Shown here piece after piece: positions 38,123 through 45,695 of a stretch of DNA of 64,000 bases. Under the pieces are notes generated by a model, which searched no databases, was not told where the DNA came from, and saw only the letters and a list, made by a program, of their open reading frames with translations. The position numbers and the translations under genes are program-made. The DNA comes from Paenirhodobacter populi (GTDB lineage: Bacteria > Pseudomonadota > Alphaproteobacteria > Rhodobacterales > Rhodobacteraceae), in contig NZ_SAUZ01000015.1 of NCBI RefSeq assembly GCF_004022215.1, positions 62,001 through 126,000 of the forward strand, given 5' to 3'. Position 1 is the first letter of the stretch. Each line of letters begins with the position of its first letter.

Positions 38123-39297
38123 GTGGCCTCGTCATCCAGCAATTTGTCGAAGTCAGGGTGCCAGCCGATTTCGCGCCGATCAGCAAGAGCGTTGAGGCTT
38201 CCCGACATGAAGTGTTCCGGTACAATTCTGGCTTCCAGCGCCATCGGCGAAGATTGAGAGCATCTTGAATACAGTAGGCGTCCCTGTTCCTTCTCGCTGA
38301 GGCTCTTGTTTACCAGCCCGACTTCGGTTTTCAGGTTCTGGTGGCGCCTGAGAAGGGCACTGTCGTACTCATTCATGCTACCCTCGAAAACTATTCCTTC
38401 CTCGGCCCAACGAGTGCGATCCCCTGTGGTGCGAAGAAAGTCACTGGCGGCTCGTGTCTTCTCATCGATGTTCGAATCTACGAGATCAAGCTGTCTGATG
38501 AAGCAGGGCGATTCAGAGACCGTAGACTTGATAACCTCGTCTGTGGGTGCATCGGCCAGAGAATGCAGAAATCGCTCAGAGTCGTGCGCAGAAATAAACG
38601 CGTGAAACCGTTTCCTGAACGCTGAAGCACTGATCACAGGAGGCGCGCCGCTTCTCATTGTCTCGTCGATTAACTTCAGGGCATCGCCTATGCCATATCG
38701 AACTGCCGCCTCCTGCATTTCCCTGCGCACTGTTGCATCGAGATGCGCGAAGATTGGTGCAATTGGATCGCTATCGCTATTGACAAGAATGAAGTTGCGT
38801 ATGAGGTGTCGCCGCAGGGCTAGGTCTGTACCAAGTACCTTAAGAAGGAATGGTTCGCACTCTGGCGCCGATGCCAGCTTGCTCCGCTTCTTGGCGATTT
38901 CCGCGATCGCCGCATCTATTTCATTATCAGTCCTAAGGTCACTTAGTTTCCCTGAAAATCCATGGATTTTCTGAGGAACAACATACATCTGGATGCTCGT
39001 GGTTTCAGGGCTGAGGAGCCCAGCATTCGAATTGTCGATCCAGTTTGCTATCGTTTTCCAGAAGTCTACAGACCAGTTGGAAGTAGGGTTGCCGGTGAGG
39101 GCACTCTTGCACTGCTCCGCGAGCACTACTTTGTCGCCCACGTGCACCGAAACGTCGTCAACGTGTTCAAGGCCGACATAGGCGCCACTGGGACAAGTCA
39201 GCAAATGGAAGAACAGCCGCACTGGCTGCAGGGCGTATCCGAGATACTGTCCTGGAGCGCTTCCTTTGGCCTTCTTAAGAGTTACCGCGTCGCTCAA
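38119..39297 (-). CDS. ABC-3C effector with predicted dsDNA-nuclease N-terminus
   Basis: This 392-residue protein is the first gene of the operon. Residues 18-70 fit the PD-(D/E)xK fold seen in Cap4/DUF4297-like nucleases: GYALQPVRLFFHLL, then YVGLEHVDDVSVHVGD with Glu44 and Asp47/48, and LAEQCKS with Glu61-x-Cys-Lys64 in place of the usual Q/E-x-K. The C-terminal half is helical and carries the part expected to contact the middle component (AFRKRFHAFISAHDSERFL). Start and coupling are supported by a four-base overlap downstream. By family the ATPase senses an intruder and releases the nuclease. Confidence 0.75.
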   Translation of the reverse strand: MSDAVTLKKAKGSAPGQYLGYALQPVRLFFHLLTCPSGAYVGLEHVDDVSVHVGDKVVLAEQCKSALTGNPTSNWSVDFWKTIANWIDNSNAGLLSPETTSIQMYVVPQKIHGFSGKLSDLRTDNEIDAAIAEIAKKRSKLASAPECEPFLLKVLGTDLALRRHLIRNFILVNSDSDPIAPIFAHLDATVRREMQEAAVRYGIGDALKLIDETMRSGAPPVISASAFRKRFHAFISAHDSERFLHSLADAPTDEVIKSTVSESPCFIRQLDLVDSNIDEKTRAASDFLRTTGDRTRWAEEGIVFEGSMNEYDSALLRRHQNLKTEVGLVNKSLSEKEQGRLLYSRCSQSSPMALEARIVPEHFMSGSLNALADRREIGWHPDFDKLLDDEAT

Positions 39298-39867
39298 ATT
39301 TCGGTCGCTCGCTTCAAAAGTACTCTAGATTATGGTGGATTAAATGCCAGTCTTACATAAGGCGACGGGTGTGTGAACTGTTTTGTCAAGGTGTCCCTCG
39401 CTTGTTCCCGTTGAAGCGGACGTCGGCTTTCCGCCCGCTCAGCGCACCGACGCGACCACTGCACTACAATCTGACTAGGCGACCGCTTTTCCGGTTTCGC
39501 TGTGGCTGGCATGCCGCACCGCGGTAAGATCGCTCTCCGCCCGATCTGCTCTTTGCCCGCGTGAGCCGCCTTGCGGTACCGCAGATGGTTGGAAGGTCTT
39601 ATAGCTACGGTGTTTGCAGCCTGGCGCTTGCCCTTGCCGACCGCGAGTGCGCCTTGGGCATCTGGAGCGACTCAGGCCGCAACCTCACTGGCACCCACCG
39701 CATCGACCTCGTATAGGGCTGGGGTCTCCGACTGTAGAACCGTCCCATTTACCGCCGTTTCTACGCCATAGCCCTCCTGTGCTTAAATATCTCTTGAACA
39801 ACGATAAATCGCTGCTCCGTCTGGTCCCTGCAATCGTCAGAAACAACCAGCAGGAGGGAGTAAGACC
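39298..39867. other. 570-base gap left of the integration module
   Basis: No intact gene is seen. A short plus-strand open stretch ending in TAG at about 39715 shows protein-like codon use but is too short to identify and has no ribosome site. The stretch contains the promoter of the leftward ABC-3C operon (AT-rich near 39300-39360) and, at its right end, the GGAGGG site of the AlpA-like gene. Confidence 0.4.
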
Positions 39868-40083
39868 ATGAGCCAACCAGACCGCATCATCCGCCTTGAT
39901 ACTGTCCGCGACCGCACCGGCCTGTCCCGGTCCACCATCTACCGCAAGATCGCCGAAGGCACCTTCCCGCGGCAACTGAAGATTAGCGCCAACGGCGCGG
40001 GGTGGCGGGAATCCGACATCGACCGATGGGTTGCCGATCCCGTCAGATGGCGACCGGAGGCAGAGGCCGGTCATGGGCGATGA
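39868..40083 (+). CDS. AlpA-like helix-turn-helix protein, candidate excisionase
   Basis: This 71-residue protein belongs to the AlpA/MerR-like excisionase group: IIRLDTVRDRTGLSRSTIYR forms the helix-turn-helix, followed by the wing with FPRQLKISANGAGWRESDID and a closing RWV. A perfect GGAGGG site precedes the ATG. AlpA proteins regulate or act as recombination directionality factors, and this gene lies 1.2 kb before the serine recombinase, so a role in excision is plausible. It is the best candidate target of the FseA-like activator at the other end of the segment. Confidence 0.8.
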   Translation: MSQPDRIIRLDTVRDRTGLSRSTIYRKIAEGTFPRQLKISANGAGWRESDIDRWVADPVRWRPEAEAGHGR

Positions 40084-40318
40084 CGGACAGCGCCCGGGCG
40101 GAGAGAGACCGGCGAACGACAATCACCCGCTCAACGGACAGGGTGCCGGGAACGCAGCCGATGCCGCCGAACGGCTGGACGCGGTGGTGCTGACCATCGC
40201 CCGGCTGATCGGCAGGCGCATGGCGCGCGAAGACTTCGAGAAAGCGATGCGCGCCGCCAACGACAATGCACCACCGGGCCGCGACGGGGGCGGGCAGGAT
40301 GCAGATGATGTGGAATGA
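40073..40318 (+). CDS. small conserved hypothetical protein downstream of AlpA
   Basis: This 81-residue protein overlaps the end of the AlpA gene by 11 bases. It has a Gly/Asn/Asp-rich N-terminus (GGERPANDNHPLNGQG), a central helix with ERLDAVVLTIARLIGRRMAR, and a second NDN repeat before an acidic tail. I do not recognise the function. The same orientation and overlap with alpA suggest co-translation, and small proteins of this kind often accompany serine recombinase modules of Alphaproteobacteria. Confidence 0.6.
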   Translation: MGDDGQRPGGERPANDNHPLNGQGAGNAADAAERLDAVVLTIARLIGRRMAREDFEKAMRAANDNAPPGRDGGGQDADDVE

Positions 40319-40345
40319 AGCCAACGCGCGAGTTTGTGGGTCGAG

Positions 40346-40373
40346 ATATTGACATCACATGAGATGTCAATAT
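40346..40373. promoter_or_regulatory. perfect 11-bp inverted repeat before the PIN/RHH operon
   Basis: ATATTGACATC and GATGTCAATAT flank a 6-base centre. The repeat ends 11 bases before the PIN gene ATG, so it overlaps the leader or promoter. It is the probable operator of the ribbon-helix-helix antitoxin encoded second in the operon. Confidence 0.7.
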
Positions 40374-40384
40374 ATGGTGTGAGC

Positions 40385-40804
40385 ATGAGACTGGTCTTGG
40401 ACACCAATGTCATCGTGGCCGCGTTCCGCAGTCGCAACGGCGCAAGCAACCTGCTGCTGCGGGCGGTTGACCGGGGTGTGCTGACGCCGCTTTGTTCGAC
40501 GGCGCTGTTTCTGGAATATGAGGCGGTGCTGAGCCGGGAAGAAATCCGGGCGGCAACGGGTCATAGTCTGGAGGACGTTGCGGGGGTGATGAGCGCGCTC
40601 GCTGCCGTGTCCGAGGGCGTCGATATTTCGTTTCGGACGCGGCCCATGCTGTCCGATGTCGCGGATGAGATGGTGCTGGAAGCCGCGCTGAACGGGCAGG
40701 CCGAGGCCATCGTGACGCATAATGTCAGGGACTTCCGCCCGGCACTTACGCTGGGCGTCACCATCGCAACACCGGGAGAGATCGTCAGGAGGTTGAACAC
40801 ATGA
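40385..40804 (+). CDS. PIN-domain toxin (VapC-like ribonuclease)
   Basis: This 139-residue protein is a complete PIN domain: MRLVLDTNVIVAAFRSRNG with the first Asp, the internal Glu in FLEYEAVLSREEI, DEMVLEAALNG with the third acidic residue, and the closing IVTHNVRDF with the last Asp. These should coordinate Mg2+ or Mn2+ for RNA cleavage. It overlaps the antitoxin gene by four bases. The toxin is encoded before the antitoxin, the reverse of classical vapBC, as is usual in this PIN family. Confidence 0.88.
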   Translation: MRLVLDTNVIVAAFRSRNGASNLLLRAVDRGVLTPLCSTALFLEYEAVLSREEIRAATGHSLEDVAGVMSALAAVSEGVDISFRTRPMLSDVADEMVLEAALNGQAEAIVTHNVRDFRPALTLGVTIATPGEIVRRLNT

Positions 40805-41055
40805 CGCAGACCCAACGCTACAAATATCCGCTGCAACTGCCGCAGTCGCTCAAGGAGACGGCGGCGCGGCTGGCGCAGGAGGATGGCGTGTCGCTTAATC
40901 AATGGATCGTTTCAGCGGTTGCGCAGAAGATCGGAGCGGTAGAGACCGCCGCCGATTTCCTCAAGGCGCGCGCAGGCACGGCGAAGCGCGGCGACCTGAC
41001 GGCATTTCTGGATCGCGCGCCCGATGTGCCGCCGATGCCGAAGGACAAGATTTGA
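40801..41055 (+). CDS. ribbon-helix-helix antitoxin of the PIN toxin
   Basis: This 84-residue protein has a ribbon-helix-helix core: KYPLQLPQSLKETAARLAQE and GVSLNQWIVSAVAQKIG, as in HicB/Arc-like antitoxins. The C-terminal 35 residues (including FLKARAGTAKRGDLTAFLDR) should wrap the toxin. It overlaps the PIN gene and probably binds the 11-bp inverted repeat upstream of the operon. It ends 70 bases before the recombinase, so the pair may help to keep the element after integration. Confidence 0.82.
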   Translation: MTQTQRYKYPLQLPQSLKETAARLAQEDGVSLNQWIVSAVAQKIGAVETAADFLKARAGTAKRGDLTAFLDRAPDVPPMPKDKI

Positions 41056-41125
41056 ACCGCATCGCGAAGTGCTTGCCGACTTTGGGACAAGATAACGAGG
41101 ACTGAGTCGAACGGAGATTACCGCC

Positions 41126-42775
41126 ATGACCCGCGCCGCTCTTTACGCCCGCTATTCCGACGACAAGCAGAACGAGGCGTCCATTGAGGACCAGTTCCGG
41201 CTCTGCCGCGAACATGCGGGGCGGGAGCGGTGGCAGATCGTGGGCTCGTACGAGGATGCGGCGATTTCCGGGGCCAGCACGATCCTGCGTCCCGGCATCC
41301 AGCGGCTGATGAGCGATGCTCAACAGGGCGAGTTCAACATCCTGCTGGCCGAGGCGCTGGACCGCATCAGCCGCGATCAGGCGGACGTGGCGACCCTGTT
41401 CAAGCACCTGAAATTCGCGGGCGTGACCATCGTGACGCTGGCCGAGGGCGAAGTCACCGAACTTCATGTCGGGCTGAAAGGCACGATGAACGCGCTGTTC
41501 CTGAAAGACCTTGCCATGAAGACCCATCGCGGTCTGCGGGGCAGGGTGGAGAAGGGCAAGGCGGGCGGCGGGCTTTGCTATGGCTACAAGGTGCTCAAGA
41601 AGCTGGACGGGAACGGTGAGCCGATCCGGGGCGACAGGGAAATCGTCTCTGAGGAAGCAGAAACCATCCGGCGTATTTTCCGCGAGTTCGCATCCGGCAA
41701 AAGCCCCAAGGCTATCGCTGTCGATCTGAACAAGGAGGGCATTCCCGGCCCGCTGGGCCGTGCATGGGGCGACACCAGCATCCGGGGCCACCGCAGTCGT
41801 GGCACAGGCATCGTCAACAACGAGCTTTACGCGGGTGTTCTGGTCTGGAACCGGCTGCGCTTCGTGAAAGACCCGTCCACCGGCAAGCGCGTCTCCCGCC
41901 TGAACCCGGAAACCTCGTGGATCAGGACGGAAGTGCCGCATCTGCGGATCGTGGACGATGCACTCTGGAACGCGGTGCGCGAGCGCCAGAAGCAGATCGC
42001 CGAAATCTTCGGCCCGAACCCGGCCAATACGCGGGAGGGCCGCATGAAGCGGCTGCATCTGGCGAACCGGCCGGTTTCCCTCCTTTCCGGCCTGATGACC
42101 TGCGGCTGCTGCGGCGGGAAGATCGGCATCATCCTGTCGGACCGGCTGGGCTGCCTGAACCACCACCGGCGCGGCACCTGCGACAACAACCGCACCATCC
42201 TGCGCGAGAAGCTGGAAGCGCGGGTGCTGGCCGGGTTGCAGGAGCGGCTGGTCTCGGCCGAAGCGGTGAAGGAAGCGGTTCGCGCCTATGTCGAGGAAAC
42301 CAACCGGCTGAACCAGCAGCGTCGGGCGCAGCATGACATTGACCGCCGTGCGCTGGCGAAGATCGAACGCGCCATCGCCGGGATCATCACCGCCATTGAG
42401 GACGGCATGTATCAGCCATCCATGAAGGCCCGGATGGACGAGCTGGAACGCCAGAAGGCAGAGATCGCTATCCGCATGGCCGAGGCCCCCGCCGACATGC
42501 CGGACGTGCATCCGAACGTGGCCGCGAACTACAGCCGCAATGTCGCGCGCTTCGCCGAGGCCCTGAACGATCCCGATGGTGGAAGGCAAGCCGCCGAGGC
42601 GCTGCGCTCGCTGATCGGGGAGGTGATCGTCACGCCCGGCGAAAAGCGGGGCGAGGTCCATGCCGAGCTACGCGGCGAGTTGATGGGCATTCTCGGTATT
42701 GCCGCCGCCCAGCCGGAACAGGGGCGAATGCCAGTTATGTTCCCGGTGGCCGCAGGCCCCCGCAACCAATACTAA
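41126..42775 (+). CDS. large serine recombinase (integrase of the 25.8-kb element)
   Basis: This 549-residue protein has the resolvase domain with the catalytic Ser11 (LYARYSDDKQNEASIEDQ), the Arg residues of ALDRISRDQADVATLF, the recombinase domain (VSEEAETIRRIFREFASGKS), and the zinc ribbon with CGCCGGKIG and CLNHHRRGTCDNN near residues 325-355. A long coiled helix (residues 385-450) follows. Its last codons, A-G-P-R-N-Q-Y-stop, are spelled by the attachment core at 42756-42770, which shows that the gene's 3' end is set by the integration site. It should catalyse insertion and, with a directionality factor such as the AlpA-like protein, excision. Confidence 0.95.
   Translation: MTRAALYARYSDDKQNEASIEDQFRLCREHAGRERWQIVGSYEDAAISGASTILRPGIQRLMSDAQQGEFNILLAEALDRISRDQADVATLFKHLKFAGVTIVTLAEGEVTELHVGLKGTMNALFLKDLAMKTHRGLRGRVEKGKAGGGLCYGYKVLKKLDGNGEPIRGDREIVSEEAETIRRIFREFASGKSPKAIAVDLNKEGIPGPLGRAWGDTSIRGHRSRGTGIVNNELYAGVLVWNRLRFVKDPSTGKRVSRLNPETSWIRTEVPHLRIVDDALWNAVRERQKQIAEIFGPNPANTREGRMKRLHLANRPVSLLSGLMTCGCCGGKIGIILSDRLGCLNHHRRGTCDNNRTILREKLEARVLAGLQERLVSAEAVKEAVRAYVEETNRLNQQRRAQHDIDRRALAKIERAIAGIITAIEDGMYQPSMKARMDELERQKAEIAIRMAEAPADMPDVHPNVAANYSRNVARFAEALNDPDGGRQAAEALRSLIGEVIVTPGEKRGEVHAELRGELMGILGIAAAQPEQGRMPVMFPVAAGPRNQY
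42756..42770 (+). other. right attachment-site core (tRNA-fMet 3'-end sequence)
   Basis: This is an exact 15-base direct repeat of 16941-16955, located in the last codons of the intact serine recombinase. Together the two copies delimit a 25.8-kb segment with the recombinase at one end. The flanking bases differ on both sides, so the shared part is limited to the core. Confidence 0.65.
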
Positions 42776-42790
42776 TTCTACACTTTGCAT

Positions 42791-42816
42791 AACCTCCTGT
42801 TCGCAGGAGGTTTTTT
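42791..42816 (+). terminator. rho-independent terminator after the serine recombinase
   Basis: AACCTCCTG, loop TTCG, CAGGAGGTT and then six T's form a strong terminator 15 bases after the recombinase stop. It lies inside the residual frame of the second recombinase. Confidence 0.85.
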
Positions 42817-43484
42817 GTTGTCCGGACAGCTGATCCATCTTCAGGCTCACGGCCAGGATCCCGGCCAGATCGCCGTGCAGCGTCAGCTCGAGGCTGTTGC
42901 GCCTGCCCTTCGTCGGAACCGGCGTCGCGACGATCTTCCCGATCAGGCCCCGGATCGCCTCGCGGGCCTCGCCCTCGTGGTCGGGTTCGGTCAGGCCGCG
43001 CACTAGAGCGCGAATGCGGTCCTGCCAGGTATCGGCCATCTTTGGATGGATCCGCGTCGTCGCCGTCGGGGCAGGGGCGGCGGCCAGGTCCTGTTCCAGT
43101 TGCTTCTGCCGTGCGGCCAGCTGCTCCATCTTCGCCTTGATCCGTTCTGGCGGGGTGCCCGCCAGAAGCGCGTTCACCAGAATGTCCTGTTCCCTGATGA
43201 CCTTGGCCAGATCTCTCTCCTTGACCGCCCGATCATCGACATGGGCGGCCGCGAGGCGGTTGCGCTCGGCGATGTATTCGGCGGCGAAGACCTTGACGAG
43301 TTCGGGATCCATCAACCGCTCGGACAGGATCGTCAGGATCCGGCCTTCCAGCTCCTGCCGGGTGATGCCGGTGCGGTTGCCGCAGACCGAGGTGCCCTTG
43401 TTGCGGGAGTTCGAGCAGCCGAACCGGTCCTTGCCGATCGTCGAGAAGCCGCCCCCGCAGCAGCCGCATTTGACGAGGCGTGGT

Positions 43485-43797
43485 TAGAGGCCGGGGCAAG
43501 GGGCCCTAATCCCTTGCCTTGGCTCGCCCAATATGCCGCCCGGAGGTCGTCCGGTGCGTTATGGCGAAATGGCTCGCCGGGCGTTCTGAGGACTAATCAG
43601 AAATCTGATTTGTGAAAGGGGCACGTACAAGTCAGGGTTCCGCCGTAATTTGAGAATGCGGGCAGAACTTAGCCATCAGCCTAAATCCAGCTTGTTTCTG
43701 CCTCCTTCGGTCTGGATTCGCTTGTAGGGCTCGCGTCGCCTTGGTTTCGGCAGTCGTCACGAACACTGTTTCAGGTAACTCTGCTGCGCAGTGTTCA
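43485..43797. other. intergenic stretch between recombinase and IS110 remnants
   Basis: About 310 bases with no gene. I see no hairpin with a T-run and no tRNA. It lies between two broken mobile-element genes and looks like a decayed junction. Confidence 0.4.
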
Positions 43798-44285
43798 TCA
43801 TGCCGTCCAGAAAGGACATCCCCAGTGGGCTGCCGGATATGTCCGGCATCTGGCCGTGGGGCCGCGTTCGCGCAGTACCTTTGTCAGCTGGTCGGGATGA
43901 TGTGCCGGAGCATGGATCCGAACACCAATGAGAAGGCCATGGCGTCTTGCTGGTTCAGGTTGCCAATCGTCGGGACCGTCGGCACCGGCCGGGCGGAGAG
44001 CCGCGCCACCTCTGCCGGATCCGCATGCTGGTCGGCCTCCGTGGCGGCGCCGATCTTCTCGATATCGGCGACCGAGCGGGTTGCCACCCCGCACTCGATC
44101 TCCCGGAGTGCGCCGCATTGTTCCGGCGAGAATCGCATCTGCCGGTGGCAGCGTGGCGAACTGGGCCGCCGCTGGCATGGCGAGGGGGCAGAAGGCGACG
44201 ACGCGACCTCGCCTTCCGCTGTCGCTCCGTGCAGTTGAAAGACCTGTCTCGCCAGGTCCACGCCGATGATCGAGACTTCCTCCAT
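43798..44285 (-). mobile_element. decayed IS110-family transposase remnant
   Basis: The minus strand starts MEEVSIIGVDLARQVFQLHG and continues EGEVA, the exact N-terminus of IS110-family DEDD transposases with the first catalytic Asp. After about 30 residues the frame is lost; pieces such as AQFATLPPADAIL appear in another frame. The expected middle and the C-terminal transposase domain are not found. It is a frameshifted and truncated copy. It lies directly before the McrC end, in the junk between the 25.8-kb element and the McrBC operon. Confidence 0.6.
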
Positions 44286-44378
44286 AGCCTGTTCCTCCTG
44301 ATCCTGTCTGGACCACTGTGGCACATAGGTGCCGTCAGGAGGGGCTGCTCAACCCATCATCAGAGCCACTCAGACCTT

Positions 44379-45695
44379 TTACTCTTTCCCAAAAACCAAC
44401 TCTCTCAAGGACGCGGTCTGTTTGGCTCTTGGCGCCACCAGATCATGGGTTGCCACGATCAGTCGTTTTTCGGCCTTCGGCTCTGCTATGTTATATGTCT
44501 GGTGGATCTGTTCCTGCGGCAGATCGCCGTGATGCGGATAAAGCAGCATGACCCGGTCACAGTCATAAAGCTGCGCATAGGCCATGAGTTGATATACATC
44601 CGACTGGCTGATCCCCTGTTTGGGATCATCTATCCGGGGCACCATGCGCTTCCATTTAGTGTCGATGATCAGCGGGATCCGTTTTCCGTTGTGAACGATC
44701 AGATCGGGGCGGGTTCGGAAACGGCCTTTCTTGTCATCGGATGTGTGATGGCCCTCGTAAAGGCAGGAGAGATACCCGCCCTGAGCCGTAAGCCCGTGCC
44801 CACTTTCCACGAGCGCGAGGCGCAGGACCTGCTCGATGTATTTCTCGAAAAGGGTGTTCATCGGGAACAGGAGCGTGTGGCCGGAAACGTTGCCGAGGCT
44901 AGTCTGCTGATACCGGCCCGAGAGGAATAATCGGGCAAACGCAAGCAGATCGCGCCAGCGGCCGTTTGTGCGGTCAAGCGTGATCCGCTCCCATGCGATC
45001 GCCCGCGCCGGCAGATCGGCGATGCCATCGTAGACGAGCGCGAGTTCACGCAGCGCCCGGCGATTGTCGGGCGAGAGGGCGATGCCCGACAGTCGGGAAA
45101 CGGTCGCACGCATGACATGGTTCAGCGCGATGTCGGGCGAAAGCACGTCATGGCGGCAGGCCAGCCGATGCGGGGTCGCCGCCAGGGTGGAGAACTGCCG
45201 CGTGACGTTCAGCCGCCCGCGCAGGGCTGGAAGGTCGTCCTCATGGTTGACGTAAAGGCGCGGCAATCCCTGTCGCACGGCTTCGGCGAGCTTGTGACAG
45301 AACAGGCCGATCAGGACTTCGAGCACCGTTTCGCTCTGCCAGCCGAGCCCGGTCATCGTTCCGGTCTCGACAGGCAGGTCATGGGTCACGGCCAGCATGT
45401 CGATGAGGCGCCTGCGCAAGGTCCCCTTTTCGACGCCCTTTCCCGCCTCATCGCCGGCGCCTTCGATCTTGGGCAGGATCTCGAGCTGAAATCCGGGCGT
45501 GGCGATCACGCCCACGATACCGCGCGCCCGCAGGCCCTTGCGGCCGTGTTCCAGCACGCCTTCGGCGCCCCCGCCCGAAAAGCCCGATGCCTTCGCCAGC
45601 GCGGCGATCCGGTCGGCATGAACCTCCGGGATCTCGTCCGCCCCGTCGCCATAGGGAATGTATCCCCATTCGCAGATGCTGCGCGAAAGGGTCAT
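44379..45695 (-). CDS. mcrC: McrC-type nuclease subunit of a McrBC system
   Basis: This 438-residue protein fits McrC (5-methylcytosine restriction subunit). The N-terminal half binds McrB; the C-terminal half holds the PD-(D/E)xK site in RPDLIVHNGKRIPLIIDTKW with Asp and Asp-x-Lys. Other family segments are FPMNTLFEKYIEQVL and SDVYQLMAYAQLYDCDRVML. Its start overlaps the McrB stop by four bases. It is the last gene of the four-gene minus-strand operon. Length agrees with long-form McrC proteins. Confidence 0.9.
   Translation of the reverse strand: MTLSRSICEWGYIPYGDGADEIPEVHADRIAALAKASGFSGGGAEGVLEHGRKGLRARGIVGVIATPGFQLEILPKIEGAGDEAGKGVEKGTLRRRLIDMLAVTHDLPVETGTMTGLGWQSETVLEVLIGLFCHKLAEAVRQGLPRLYVNHEDDLPALRGRLNVTRQFSTLAATPHRLACRHDVLSPDIALNHVMRATVSRLSGIALSPDNRRALRELALVYDGIADLPARAIAWERITLDRTNGRWRDLLAFARLFLSGRYQQTSLGNVSGHTLLFPMNTLFEKYIEQVLRLALVESGHGLTAQGGYLSCLYEGHHTSDDKKGRFRTRPDLIVHNGKRIPLIIDTKWKRMVPRIDDPKQGISQSDVYQLMAYAQLYDCDRVMLLYPHHGDLPQEQIHQTYNIAEPKAEKRLIVATHDLVAPRAKQTASLRELVFGKE

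Larger units (their letters stand above)
42668..43484 (-). pseudogene. remnant of a second serine recombinase, opposite orientation
   Basis: On the minus strand a frame reads from a stop at about 43485 through a zinc ribbon (KCGCCGGGFSTIGKDRFGCS, then NKGTSVCGNRTG), the coiled helix and AREAIRGLIGKIVATPVPTK. This is the C-terminal third of a serine recombinase only distantly similar to the one at 41126-42775. The catalytic N-terminal half is absent. The frame continues leftwards across the terminator and through the attachment core, where it reads LVAGA, the residues encoded by the reverse complement of a tRNA-fMet end, as in many integrases ending at a tRNA. It belonged to another element integrated at the same kind of site. 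Confidence 0.75.
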
